DNA from: Christiangramia sabulilitoris
GTDB taxonomy: Bacteria; Bacteroidota; Bacteroidia; Flavobacteriales; Flavobacteriaceae
NCBI RefSeq assembly: GCF_007050985.1
Contig: NZ_VHSF01000003.1
Span: 345,500-409,499, forward strand
Direction of reading: 5' to 3'
Length of the DNA stretch: 64,000 nucleotides
Part shown: one piece after another, positions 7,775 to 16,180 of the stretch
Layout of the letters: each line of letters opens with the position of its first letter
Position numbering within the stretch: position 1 is the first letter of the stretch
Made by a program: the position numbers and the translations under genes
The notes under the pieces: generated by a model
Seen by the model: the letters and a program-made list of their open reading frames with translations, nothing else
What the model was told of the DNA's origin: nothing
Databases searched by the model: none

Positions 7775-9793
7775 CTAGGTTCTATATTTCTCAAACCAGG
7801 CCAGGATACTGGCGATCTTAGCTATGAGATTGCTGGGTTTATTGGCAATTCCATGAGAAGCACCTGGAATTCTAACCATCGCCGTTTCTACCCCTTCCAG
7901 TTTTAAAGCGGCATATAATTGCTCAGACTCAGCAATGGGTGTTCTGTAATCTTCCTCCCCGGTCAATAACATGGTAGGCGTATTTATATTTCCTACATAA
8001 GACAATGGAGATCTTTTCAAATATGGCTCGGGATCTTCCCATGGTTTATTGGGAAACCAGTATTTACTAAAGAAGGCAGGATTATCTGCATAAAGAACAA
8101 AACTATACCAGTTAATTACCGGCTTGGCGACCACGGCGGCACGAAACCTATCGGTTTTACCTACGATCCAGGCAGTTAATACTCCTCCACCGCTACCACC
8201 GGTTACAAATAGATTCTCTTCATCTATAAAACCTTTTTCAATAGCTGCATCTACGCCGCTCATTAGGTCTTCATAATCATGATTAGGATAATCGTGGTGG
8301 ATAAGGTTACCGAACTCTTTCCCATAGCCACTACTTCCTCGAGGATTGGAATACAGAACTACGTAACCGGCAGCGGCAAATGCCTGTACTTCTGCCGAAA
8401 AAACATTGCCGTAACTGGCAAAAGGACCTCCATGAATCTCAAGAATAAAAGGATATTTCTTGGACGGGTCAAAATTGGGAGGAGTTACCAGCCAACCCTG
8501 CATATCCCGTTCATCATAAGAAGATTTCCAGGTGATCTCCTCTACATTCGCCCTTTCGCGATAAGAGAATAGATCTTCATTCAAACTGGTGATTTTGTTC
8601 ACCTTTTTCCCATCAAGAACCGCGAGATCTGCAGGACTCTGAGAGGTGCCATAAGTATAAGCCAGCGCGCCTTTATCTGAAACTGAAAACGAAGCAGCAT
8701 TATAAGGTCTACCCAGGGACAGACCTCCGAGATCTTCTGCCACCTGTTTTATATTTCCCTTGAGATCCACGTAGCCAACCTTAGTATCACCACGGTCATT
8801 GTACTGGAAATATAAGCCTTTACCCTTGCCGTCCCATTGAATATTTTCGATGTCCCGGTCGAAATCCCCGGACAACAGTTTAGGATCACCATCCTTATCA
8901 AGGATATAGAGATTACTTATTTGGTAGCCCAGGTACTCATCGTCAAAACCGAGATAAGCGATAGTATTATCGCCGGGAAATATCGTGGGATTTGTATCGG
9001 GGCCCTGCCGGTTGGTAAGTGTATCTATCTTCCCTGTAGACAACTTCAATTCATAGAGTTCAGAATTCAAAGGATCAAGATCTGCATTATCATGAAGATT
9101 AGCTGAAAAATATAACTTTTGATCATCTGCAGACCAGTCTGGAGTACCGTGATCAAAATCTGAATTCGTTAATTGTCTGGGACTACCACCATCGGCAGAA
9201 ATCACAAATATCTGCCGGTTTCCTTCCTTCAGGTAACCCTGGCCATCTCCACGGTAATTGAGTTCATCAATAAATTTTGGGGCATCATTCCATTTAGCGC
9301 CATCTGGTTTTGAAGGTAGTTTGATAAAAGTTTCAGACTGCTTTGGAACGAACATGGTAAATGCAAGGTATTGACCATCATTGGACCAGACTGCCTGTCC
9401 CGGACTTTGAGAAGTATTGGTAAGTGGAAAATACTCCTTCGAGTCCATCCACATTAGAAAAAGTTTCATCTTTTCATTCTGCATATTGGACTGAAAAACC
9501 AGTTTTTTCCCGTCCCTGGACCAGCGGGGATTATGGTCATTCTGATTCCCTGTGGTTAATGGACGATTTTGTGAACCATCTGCATTCACTATCCAGAGGT
9601 TAGACAGGTTCTTATCTGTCATGATATCCTTAAAATTCCTTACGTAAACAATTTTTTTACCATCGGGCGATATCTGAGGGTCTGATACATATTCATAATC
9701 GAATATATCAAGTAGCTGTAATTTCGATTTTTCCTGGGCTTGAACTGGTAGGCAAAAGATTAGAAAAAGGGCAAGCAGAATAAAATTTCTCAT
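7775..9793 (-). CDS. S9 family prolyl oligopeptidase/acylaminoacyl peptidase, secreted
   Basis: A 672-aa serine peptidase with signal peptide (residues 1-19, cut after Q-A-Q). The N-terminal two thirds is a beta-propeller with WD40-like PD40 repeats (motifs such as S-P-D-G-K-K-I-V-Y and W-S-x-D-G-K). The C-terminal 260 residues are an alpha/beta hydrolase with nucleophile motif G-G-S-G-G-G (Ser534), E-E-D-Y-R-T-P (Asp615) and G-A-S-H-G (His647), a complete triad. Family members cleave short peptides after proline or N-acylated residues; here it would act in the periplasm, helping peptide use. It stands alone, with hairpins on both sides. Confidence 0.93.
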   Translation of the reverse strand: MRNFILLALFLIFCLPVQAQEKSKLQLLDIFDYEYVSDPQISPDGKKIVYVRNFKDIMTDKNLSNLWIVNADGSQNRPLTTGNQNDHNPRWSRDGKKLVFQSNMQNEKMKLFLMWMDSKEYFPLTNTSQSPGQAVWSNDGQYLAFTMFVPKQSETFIKLPSKPDGAKWNDAPKFIDELNYRGDGQGYLKEGNRQIFVISADGGSPRQLTNSDFDHGTPDWSADDQKLYFSANLHDNADLDPLNSELYELKLSTGKIDTLTNRQGPDTNPTIFPGDNTIAYLGFDDEYLGYQISNLYILDKDGDPKLLSGDFDRDIENIQWDGKGKGLYFQYNDRGDTKVGYVDLKGNIKQVAEDLGGLSLGRPYNAASFSVSDKGALAYTYGTSQSPADLAVLDGKKVNKITSLNEDLFSYRERANVEEITWKSSYDERDMQGWLVTPPNFDPSKKYPFILEIHGGPFASYGNVFSAEVQAFAAAGYVVLYSNPRGSSGYGKEFGNLIHHDYPNHDYEDLMSGVDAAIEKGFIDEENLFVTGGSGGGVLTAWIVGKTDRFRAAVVAKPVINWYSFVLYADNPAFFSKYWFPNKPWEDPEPYLKRSPLSYVGNINTPTMLLTGEEDYRTPIAESEQLYAALKLEGVETAMVRIPGASHGIANKPSNLIAKIASILAWFEKYRT

Positions 9794-9804
9794 AAATAAT
9801 AAAA

Positions 9805-9832
9805 TAAAGATGGGACATATTTTGTCCCATCT
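9805..9832 (-). terminator. Intrinsic terminator of the 143-aa secreted protein gene
   Basis: Perfect 10-bp stem (AGATGGGACA, 9808-9817 with 9823-9832) with a 5-base loop; on the minus strand it is followed by TTTATTTTATT. It lies between the 143-aa protein gene and the downstream peptidase gene, separating their transcription. Confidence 0.8.
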
Positions 9833-9865
9833 AAGTTATTAATTTCAATTAAAACAATGCCGGCC

Positions 9866-10297
9866 TCATTCTCTCCTGGCCAGCGAATTTTCCCAGGTAT
9901 CCACATAAGACATAAACTCGTCTAATTTTGCCATGGCCTTATCCTGTCCTCCGGCGACCTTTGCCATAGACTGCATCCATTTCACATCATCTGGGGTCAT
10001 CTTATAATTCAGGGTTTCCACGCCTTCCTTCATATCCCAAACCACGATCATATCGTAATCTCCACCTACCATATGAAAAGTCGTTGGTGGCTGTATCCCT
10101 GCATCCTCGTCTGCCTTCATAAAATAATTGTGCACAATACTCATGGCCGCATCTTTTTTCATAGGCTTGAATTTGATCTGGGCCATCATTACCCATTGCG
10201 GATCTTCATATTTTTCGGCCTTCATTTCCTGTCCAAAAGAAAAACCGGTTGCCATAAATAAAATGGCAATTGCTAATAATGTTCTGAAAGTTCTCAT
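9866..10297 (-). CDS. Small secreted protein, DUF3303/dimeric alpha-beta barrel style
   Basis: The 143-aa product has a signal peptide (about residues 1-23, ending F-S-F-G-Q). The mature domain begins with a strand carrying W-V-M-M-A-Q-I-K-F-K, then a helix, then a strand with Y-D-M-I-V-V-W-D-M, an order seen in dimeric alpha-beta barrel proteins such as those annotated for sensing or binding small ligands. Function is unknown. It resembles the 244-aa protein at 1210-1944 in export, size class and strand order, though I cannot assert homology by eye. Its terminator precedes the S9 peptidase gene, so the two are probably not one operon. Confidence 0.7.
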   Translation of the reverse strand: MRTFRTLLAIAILFMATGFSFGQEMKAEKYEDPQWVMMAQIKFKPMKKDAAMSIVHNYFMKADEDAGIQPPTTFHMVGGDYDMIVVWDMKEGVETLNYKMTPDDVKWMQSMAKVAGGQDKAMAKLDEFMSYVDTWENSLARRE

Positions 10298-10450
10298 AAT
10301 TTTGATTTTATATGTTTATAAAAACCATCATCAAAAAGAGGTAAAGAGAAAATAGATTTGGAGAGCAATCAGGTATAAATTTAGCAAAAACCATCCAAAA
10401 TTATGAATTTCAGACATCCTTAAATGTTATCTATTGATGTTTCATTTTCC

Positions 10451-10458
10451 TATTTTTG
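10451..10458 (+). promoter_or_regulatory. TAnnTTTG -7 box four bases before the trmH-like ATG
   Basis: TATTTTTG matches the Bacteroidota -7 consensus exactly. Only four bases (CCGC) separate it from the ATG at 10463, so transcription would start at or inside the start codon region. No convincing -33 TTG lies at the usual distance, which lowers confidence. Confidence 0.55.
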
Positions 10459-10462
10459 CCGC

Positions 10463-11008
10463 ATGAACAGAAGAAAACTGAAAAATGCCGAGCTGGATCG
10501 CAAAAGCGTACAGGAGTTCAAAGAGGCTGAGAAGACGCCTATTATTGTAATTCTGGATAATGTTAGAAGTCTGAATAATATTGGTTCTGTTTTTCGTACT
10601 GCCGATGCTTTTCTAATTCAGAAAATATTTCTCTGTGGGATTACTGCTCAACCACCTCATAAAGACATTCAAAAAACTGCTCTCGGCGCTACTGAAACTG
10701 TGGCCTGGGAATATGCGAAAGATACTGTAGAACTGGTAAACAAACTAAAAGCTGACGGCATCCTGGTCTATTCTATTGAACAGGCAGAAGGTGCCGTGAT
10801 GTTGAACGATTTTCAGCCTGAAGTGGATAAAACCTGTGCAGTGATCTTTGGCAATGAAGTTAAAGGCGTACAGCAGAAAGTAGTTTCGGCCAGTGATGGC
10901 GTTATAGAAATTCCTCAGCTGGGTAGCAAACATTCTTTAAATATTTCGGTAAGTACCGGGGTGGTATTATGGGACCTGTTTTCTAAGATCAAAGTTCTAA
11001 ATCACTAA
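10463..11008 (+). CDS. TrmH/SpoU family RNA 2'-O-methyltransferase
   Basis: I use the ATG at 10463 (181 aa); an upstream in-frame ATG at 10424 would put the promoter box inside the gene. The SPOUT knot motifs are all present: motif 1 N-V-R-S-L-N-N-I-G-S-V-F-R-T-A-D (binding the RNA phosphate through Asn and Arg), motif 2 V-I-F-G-N-E-V-K-G-V, and motif 3 I-P-Q-L-G-S-K-H-S-L-N-I-S-V-S. These bind S-adenosylmethionine and methylate a ribose 2'-OH in tRNA or rRNA. The protein lacks the N-terminal substrate domain of longer RlmB types, as usual for this short group. Which nucleotide is modified cannot be told. Its stop overlaps by four bases with the convergent FolK-dNK gene. Confidence 0.9.
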   Translation: MNRRKLKNAELDRKSVQEFKEAEKTPIIVILDNVRSLNNIGSVFRTADAFLIQKIFLCGITAQPPHKDIQKTALGATETVAWEYAKDTVELVNKLKADGILVYSIEQAEGAVMLNDFQPEVDKTCAVIFGNEVKGVQQKVVSASDGVIEIPQLGSKHSLNISVSTGVVLWDLFSKIKVLNH

Positions 11009-12141
11009 TTCACCGCTTTATCGATCTCCTGGAGTAGCCACAGGTAGTCTTTACGATTCGAAACAAAATCCAAACCAGAAATATCAATTACCTGGACCTT
11101 CATGTTGCTTTGAGATTTAATGAAATTCAGGTAACTTTTGTTGATATCTATTAAATATTCGGGCTGGATATTTTGTTCATAATCCCGGCCGCGTTTTTTG
11201 ATGTTCTCAAGCAACCTATCTGTATTCTGATACAGGTATATGTACAATTCCGGTTTCACCAATTCCTTGTACATCAAGTGAAAAAGTTTGTGATACAGGG
11301 AATATTCATCTTCATGAAGCGTGATCTTAGCAAAGATGAGCGATTTAAAAACATCATAGTCTGAGATCACGAAATCCTTAAAGAGGTCGTATTGAGCCAG
11401 GTCATCTGAAAGTTGTTGATACCGGTCTGCCAGGAATGACATTTCCAGTGAGAACGCATACCTGTCTTTATCTTCATAGAATTTGGGAAGAAAAGGGTTG
11501 TCCTTAAATCTCTCCAGGATTAGTTTAGCATTGAAATCCTCTGATACCATCGTAGAAAAACTGGTCTTTCCCGCTCCAATATTTCCCTCTACAGCGATAT
11601 AATTGCAAGCCGGAAAATGAAAATTCATTTCGGGCTTTTGTAATTTTTCACTCGCCACAGAAATTTGTGAAGTATCACTGGTATCGCCTAGCAATTCACT
11701 AAAGGTTTTCTTTAGTACGGGATGTTTCTCTTTGGGGGCGATATCATTCAGCGGTTTCAAGACAAAGCTGCGGTTGGCAATTCCCGGATGTGGTACCTGC
11801 AAATTTTCCTGTTCAATTACCTCCTCAGCAAATAGGATTATATCCAGGTCTATAGTTCTGTTCAGGTAAGTTCCGGTATTATTTCGCTCTCTGCCCAATT
11901 CATTCTCAATATTCAGAATCTCGGCCAGCACCTGTTGGGCATCCAGCCGGGTAGAAACAGAGACACAGGCGTTAAAGAAAGAATTACCATTAAAACCCCA
12001 GGCAGGTGTTTCATAAATTTTTGAAACTTCCAGGATCCATCCAATGTTTTGATGTATCTTTTCAAGGGCCAATTGCATGTAACCTAGGCGGTCACCAAGG
12101 TTACTTCCCAGTGCTAATATTACTGTTTTAGGGGATTTCAA
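11005..12141 (-). CDS. folK: Fused HPPK (FolK)-deoxynucleoside kinase
   Basis: One 378-aa frame joins two enzymes. Residues 6-135 are 6-hydroxymethyl-7,8-dihydropterin pyrophosphokinase: A-L-G-S-N-L-G-D-R at 10-18, and the Mg-binding D-L-D (Asp98, Asp100) in N-R-T-I-D-L-D-I-I-L-F. This is a folate biosynthesis step. Residues 136-176 look like a linker. Residues 180-378 are a deoxynucleoside kinase of the dGK/dCK/TK2-like fold: P-loop E-G-N-I-G-A-G-K-T (185-193), E-R-F at 210-212, D-R-Y motifs, and lid R-G-R-D-Y-E (317-322); it phosphorylates salvaged deoxynucleosides. Both sets of catalytic residues are intact, so the enzyme should be bifunctional. The fusion is seen directly; that both halves work is inference. 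Confidence 0.93.
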   Translation of the reverse strand: MKSPKTVILALGSNLGDRLGYMQLALEKIHQNIGWILEVSKIYETPAWGFNGNSFFNACVSVSTRLDAQQVLAEILNIENELGRERNNTGTYLNRTIDLDIILFAEEVIEQENLQVPHPGIANRSFVLKPLNDIAPKEKHPVLKKTFSELLGDTSDTSQISVASEKLQKPEMNFHFPACNYIAVEGNIGAGKTSFSTMVSEDFNAKLILERFKDNPFLPKFYEDKDRYAFSLEMSFLADRYQQLSDDLAQYDLFKDFVISDYDVFKSLIFAKITLHEDEYSLYHKLFHLMYKELVKPELYIYLYQNTDRLLENIKKRGRDYEQNIQPEYLIDINKSYLNFIKSQSNMKVQVIDISGLDFVSNRKDYLWLLQEIDKAVN

Positions 12142-12217
12142 GGCGGTTTAAGAAAATTTTAATAGGTAGTGCAAAATAATTTCACAGCAAATTAAGCAAA
12201 ACAAAAGCACATACTCT

Positions 12218-12225
12218 TATTTTTG
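12218..12225 (+). promoter_or_regulatory. Possible -7 box of the yhhQ-like gene
   Basis: TATTTTTG matches TAnnTTTG exactly, 22 bases before the proposed TTG start. No clear -33 element is visible at the normal spacing. Confidence 0.45.
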
Positions 12226-12247
12226 ATTAAAGACTTAATAACAAAAT

Positions 12248-12952
12248 TTGACAGAACTCAACTGGAAAGAAAAGTTTAAAGCGCAGCAAATTTATATGAT
12301 CCTAAGTGCGCTGTTTATTGCTTCCCTGGTTGTATCAAATCTGATCTTTCAAAAGTTCTTTAGCTGGGATTTCTTTGGCCTGTATACTTTTGAGGTTTCA
12401 GTAGGTATTTTACCCTATCCGGTTACTTTCTTAATTACTGATATTATTAGTGAGGTTTACGGAAAGAAAAAAGCTAACCAGGTGGTCACTACGGGAATTT
12501 TCGCTTCATTCTTTTCTTTATTGATAATATATATTGCAGATGCTGTTCCTGCCACGGTCTGGTCACCCATTGGAAATTCTTTATTCGAAAAGGTATTTGG
12601 AGCCACCGCGATCGCTGTATTCGCTTCTATGGTCGCATATTTACTGGCGCAGTACATAGATATTCAGCTTTTCCACTTCTGGAAAAGACTTACCAAAGGC
12701 AGGCATTTATGGTTGCGTAATAATTTTTCCACTTTTCTATCTCAGTTCGTGGATACTTTTTCGGTGTTATTTTTGCTCTGTAGTTTTGGAAAGATAGATT
12801 GGGAACTGTTTGGCGATCTGCTCCTTAGCGGATTCCTGTTCAAAGTACTTATCGCTGCCCTTGATACACCATTTCTGTATGCCGCAGTATATGGCTTGAG
12901 ACGTTATTTTGATCTGAAAGCTTCAGAGGAACTGCAGTATCAGGAAATATAA
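12248..12952 (+). CDS. Queuosine precursor transporter (YhhQ/VUT family)
   Basis: A 234-aa inner-membrane protein with about six helices. Family features include the P-Y-P-V-T-F-L-I-T-D-I-I-S-E-V-Y-G-K segment (about residues 55-74; the D and E of the 'TDxxxEVYG' motif) and the A-Q-Y-I-D-I-Q-L-F-H-F motif (about residues 134-145). YhhQ-type proteins import 7-cyano- or 7-aminomethyl-7-deazaguanine for queuosine modification of tRNA. The proposed start is TTG (12248); the first in-frame ATG is at residue 17 (12296), just before the first helix, and could be the true start. No other queuosine gene is in the window. Confidence 0.88.
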   Translation: MTELNWKEKFKAQQIYMILSALFIASLVVSNLIFQKFFSWDFFGLYTFEVSVGILPYPVTFLITDIISEVYGKKKANQVVTTGIFASFFSLLIIYIADAVPATVWSPIGNSLFEKVFGATAIAVFASMVAYLLAQYIDIQLFHFWKRLTKGRHLWLRNNFSTFLSQFVDTFSVLFLLCSFGKIDWELFGDLLLSGFLFKVLIAALDTPFLYAAVYGLRRYFDLKASEELQYQEI

Positions 12953-12966
12953 ATTAATATTTAAAA

Positions 12967-12993
12967 ATCGTGACAATTTCAGATTGTCGCTTA
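12967..12993 (+). terminator. Weak hairpin after the yhhQ-like gene
   Basis: The arms GACAAT and ATTGTC (about 12972-12988) pair around TTCAG. There is no T run, so it may only attenuate read-through into the asmA gene 23 bases on. Confidence 0.3.
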
Positions 12994-13010
12994 AATAATA
13001 TTTAAAACAG

Positions 13011-15707
13011 ATGAAAAAAGCATTAAAAATACTCGGATTTGCAATTTTAACGATCCTTATATTATTGATCGTGGCCCCATTTGTTTTTGAATCACAATTA
13101 AAGGATCTGGTAAAGAAAACAATGAACCAGAATCTCAATGCCCAGGTGGATTTTGAAGATATAGACCTTAGTATGTTTCGAAGTTTTCCTAAAGCCACGC
13201 TTGTGATCAAGGATATAAGTATTATCAACAATGAACCGTTCAAAGGCGACACCCTTGCCCTGGGTGAGGAAGTTACCCTGGAAATGTCTGTCAACGAGCT
13301 CTTCAAAAGCAGTGAGAAGGCCAAAAAGATAGATAAGCTGAGTCTCAATAACGCCTATATCAATATTAAGGTTGATTCCCTGGGAAATACAAATTATGAT
13401 ATTGCAATTGAGGATACGACCACTTCAGCTTCATCTGGAAAACCCTTTTCCCTTGATCTTAAACACTACGAGATCAATAATTCCCGGGTTAAATATGATG
13501 ATAAGTCTTCAAAAGTATTCCTGGATATTGAAAACCTGAATCACGAAGGGAATGGAGATTTTTCCATGGATCAATCTGAACTGGATACCTATTCTGAAGC
13601 TTTGGTATCCCTGGATTATGACGAGGTGAATTATTTAAATCAAAATCCCGTGAGTCTTAATGCGGTTCTCCAGATAGACCTTTCTACCAGTACATATACC
13701 TTCCTGGAAAATGAAGCCAAAGTAAATCAACTACCCTTAACTTTTGATGGATATGTTAAAGTCAACGAGGATAATACAGAGATGGACCTTACCTTTAAAA
13801 CTCCTTCTTCAGACTTCAAAAATTTCCTTGCTGTAATTCCCGAGATCTACGCTAAAAATATTGAAAATGTCGAAACCAACGGAGACTTTGTGGTGAATGG
13901 AAGGATCTTTGGCAAGGCTGATGAACTTTATATTCCAAAAATAGACATAAAAATCACTTCTAGTAATGCATCCTTTAAATATCCTGATCTTCCGAAGAGT
14001 GTAGAAGATATTAACCTGGATATAGAAGTAATGAATGATGTTGGTATTGCCGAAGAAACCTATATCGATATAAATAATGCCACCTTCAGAATAGATCAGG
14101 ATAAGTTTCTGGCTAAGGGGAAAATCAGGAATATTACAGAAAACATGCTTATTGATCTTGCCTTAAAAGGCACGGTGAACCTGGCCAATATTACCCGGGC
14201 TTATCCCCTGGATCTGGAACAGGATCTAAATGGAATTCTTACCGCCGATATTAAAACGAGTTTTGATATGAATTCTATCGAAAATGAAAGATATCAGAAT
14301 GTGAATAGTAGCGGAACTGCGACGATTACAGATTTTAGATATTCATCCCCCGAAATACCTAATGAGGTTAAGATCTCCAATGCCGAAATGAACTTTAATC
14401 AGGGAGATGTTCGTATTCCGGACTTGAAAATGACCACGGGTAAGACCGATATAAACGCGACCGGTAGCTTGCAGAACTTAATTGGTTTTCTACTTACAGA
14501 TGAGCAGCTGAAAGGAAACTTCCAGGTAAAATCCAATACTTTCTCGGTCAATGATTTTATGGTAGCTGAAACCGAAGAGATCACCACGAAAGATGAAAAT
14601 GGAAATGATAGGACGGTTGCCAAAAATACCGGAAAGGAGGCTGTAAAAATTCCATCGTTCCTGGATATGGAACTTAATTTTGATGCGAATACCGTTTTAT
14701 ACGACAACCTGGAATTAAAGAATGCCAAAGGGGTCCTGGTAATACGTGATGAAACCGCCAGCCTTAAAAATGTTACTACCAATATTTTTAATGGTAGTAT
14801 TGGTGCTAACGGACTGGTTTCTACCAAAAATCCCACTCCGATTTTTGAAATGAACCTTGATTTGAATTCCCTTGATATTGCATCCTCCTTCCAGGGTCTG
14901 GAATTAATGCAGAGTCTTGCCCCGTTAGCCACGGCAATCGAAGGGAAATTACAGTCTACGGTGAACCTAAAGGGAAATCTAAATGAAGACTTCACCCCTC
15001 AACTTGCCAGTATCGCTGGAAATGCCCTGGCTGAATTATTGACCGCCGAGATCAATCCCCAGAAAGCAGCCTTACTTTCTAAACTAAATAGCCAGTTGAA
15101 TTTTATTGATTTCAGCAAAATAGATCTGAACAAATTAAAAACACGTCTAACGTTTAATGACGGAATGGTCGAGGTTGCTCCTTTCGATTTTGATATAAAA
15201 GGAATTAAATTCCAGGTTTCGGGAAGTCACGGTTTTGATATGAATATGAATTATGATCTCAAGCTAGATGTTCCGGCAAAATATCTTGGCTCTGAAGTAG
15301 GCGCAACCCTGGGTAAGTTAAGTGGAGAAAATATTGAAAATACAATGGTGGAATTACCAATTGGTATTAGAGGTAATTTTAGCAGTCCACAGATTAATTT
15401 GAATATGCAGCAGGCAGTTAACAGCCTTACGCAAAAAGTTGTGGAACAACAAAGACGAAATCTTGAGGACAAGGCTGTAGATGCCATTAACGATATCCTG
15501 CAGGGGAAAAGAGATCCTAATAAACCATTTGTTAAAAATGATACTACCGTTGCCGGCAATAAGAAGGGAGATTCTACTGCAACCAGGATTCCGCCAATGC
15601 GCGACTCCATTTCTCAACAGAAGCAGGTGCAGGATGCCGCAAGAAATATTCTGGGAGGAATTTTAAAAAATTCGAAGAAAAAAACTGACACTACTAAGCA
15701 AAACTAA
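13011..15707 (+). CDS. AsmA family protein, 898 aa
   Basis: One N-terminal membrane helix (about residues 7-25, GFAILTILILLIVAPFVF) is followed by a long, beta-strand-rich periplasmic part, typical of AsmA/VPS13-like bridge proteins. The N-terminal AsmA pattern (F-E-D-I-D-L-S-M-F-R-S-F-P-K-A-T-L) is clear at about 47-63, and the AsmA-like C-terminal domain (G-L-V-S-T-K-N-P...L-A-P-L-A-T-A-I-E-G) falls at about 600-800. The last 100 residues are polar and low in complexity (K, T, D, Q). Members of the family help move phospholipids to, or control assembly of, the outer membrane. The gene follows yhhQ by 58 bases. Its convergent side opens into the repeat array at 15775. Confidence 0.9.
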   Translation: MKKALKILGFAILTILILLIVAPFVFESQLKDLVKKTMNQNLNAQVDFEDIDLSMFRSFPKATLVIKDISIINNEPFKGDTLALGEEVTLEMSVNELFKSSEKAKKIDKLSLNNAYINIKVDSLGNTNYDIAIEDTTTSASSGKPFSLDLKHYEINNSRVKYDDKSSKVFLDIENLNHEGNGDFSMDQSELDTYSEALVSLDYDEVNYLNQNPVSLNAVLQIDLSTSTYTFLENEAKVNQLPLTFDGYVKVNEDNTEMDLTFKTPSSDFKNFLAVIPEIYAKNIENVETNGDFVVNGRIFGKADELYIPKIDIKITSSNASFKYPDLPKSVEDINLDIEVMNDVGIAEETYIDINNATFRIDQDKFLAKGKIRNITENMLIDLALKGTVNLANITRAYPLDLEQDLNGILTADIKTSFDMNSIENERYQNVNSSGTATITDFRYSSPEIPNEVKISNAEMNFNQGDVRIPDLKMTTGKTDINATGSLQNLIGFLLTDEQLKGNFQVKSNTFSVNDFMVAETEEITTKDENGNDRTVAKNTGKEAVKIPSFLDMELNFDANTVLYDNLELKNAKGVLVIRDETASLKNVTTNIFNGSIGANGLVSTKNPTPIFEMNLDLNSLDIASSFQGLELMQSLAPLATAIEGKLQSTVNLKGNLNEDFTPQLASIAGNALAELLTAEINPQKAALLSKLNSQLNFIDFSKIDLNKLKTRLTFNDGMVEVAPFDFDIKGIKFQVSGSHGFDMNMNYDLKLDVPAKYLGSEVGATLGKLSGENIENTMVELPIGIRGNFSSPQINLNMQQAVNSLTQKVVEQQRRNLEDKAVDAINDILQGKRDPNKPFVKNDTTVAGNKKGDSTATRIPPMRDSISQQKQVQDAARNILGGILKNSKKKTDTTKQN

Positions 15708-16180
15708 TGCTTTCGAGCAGATTGGCTTTTTTAATAAAGTGAAGAGATATTATGTTCTGCGATACCCTGCAATTGTCATTTCGATGAAGCGAAGCGCAGG
15801 AGAAATCTCATGGACAATTGGAATTTCCATAATGAGAAGCGTCTGGAATCTCTGGATTACCTGAGATGCTGAAATAAATTCTGAAAGGAGATGTTGAAAC
15901 AAGTTCAGCATGACAATACTTATAATTGCCATTTCGACGAAGCAAAGCACAGCAGAAATCTCCTGGACATTTGGAACTTCCATTACCTGAAGTTTCGGGA
16001 GTTTCTGGAGGACCTGCGATGCTGAAATCAATTTAAAAAGAATATGCTGAAACAAGTTCAGCATGACGGAATTACTAATTGGTCATTTCGACGGAGCGAA
16101 GCGCAGGAGAAATCTCTTAAACATTTGGAACTACCATAACCTGAAGTATCGGAAGTTTCAGGGTCTCGTGAGATACTTGT
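15708..16180. repeat. Three-copy 153-bp tandem repeat array with inverted ends
   Basis: Copies begin at 15775, 15928 and 16082 (period 153-154). Copies 1 and 2 are each 140 bp, start with G-T/C-CATTTCGA and end with a hairpin GCTGAA/TTCAGC followed by ATGAC, so each unit is bounded by GTCAT...ATGAC (GCCAT at the left end of copy 2). The third copy (16082 to about 16172) lacks the right-hand hairpin and is cut off just before the stop of the DUF2797 gene. Conserved blocks are the left GAAGCGAAGCGCAGGAGAAATCTC-like block, GGACATTTGGAACTTCCAT in the middle, and the right hairpin. Similar non-coding elements are common in Flavobacteriia and often give rise to false 'MLNLFQH' protein predictions. 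No other gene is in this 473-bp gap. Confidence 0.9.

Noticed and set aside
14399-14995. 198-residue antisense frame inside the asmA-like gene
   Set aside because: It is Ser/Phe/Val-rich in the style of an antisense shadow, lacks family features, and the sense frame is a clear AsmA protein.
15750-16064. A 104-residue minus-strand reading frame containing MLNLFQH twice
   Set aside because: It is the translation of the non-coding repeat units; its two halves repeat with the 153-bp period. This is a well-known type of false gene in Flavobacteriia.
15775-16180. Tandem repeats as a possible CRISPR array
   Set aside because: Units are about 140 bp with long shared sequence and no short repeat with variable spacers; no cas genes lie nearby.
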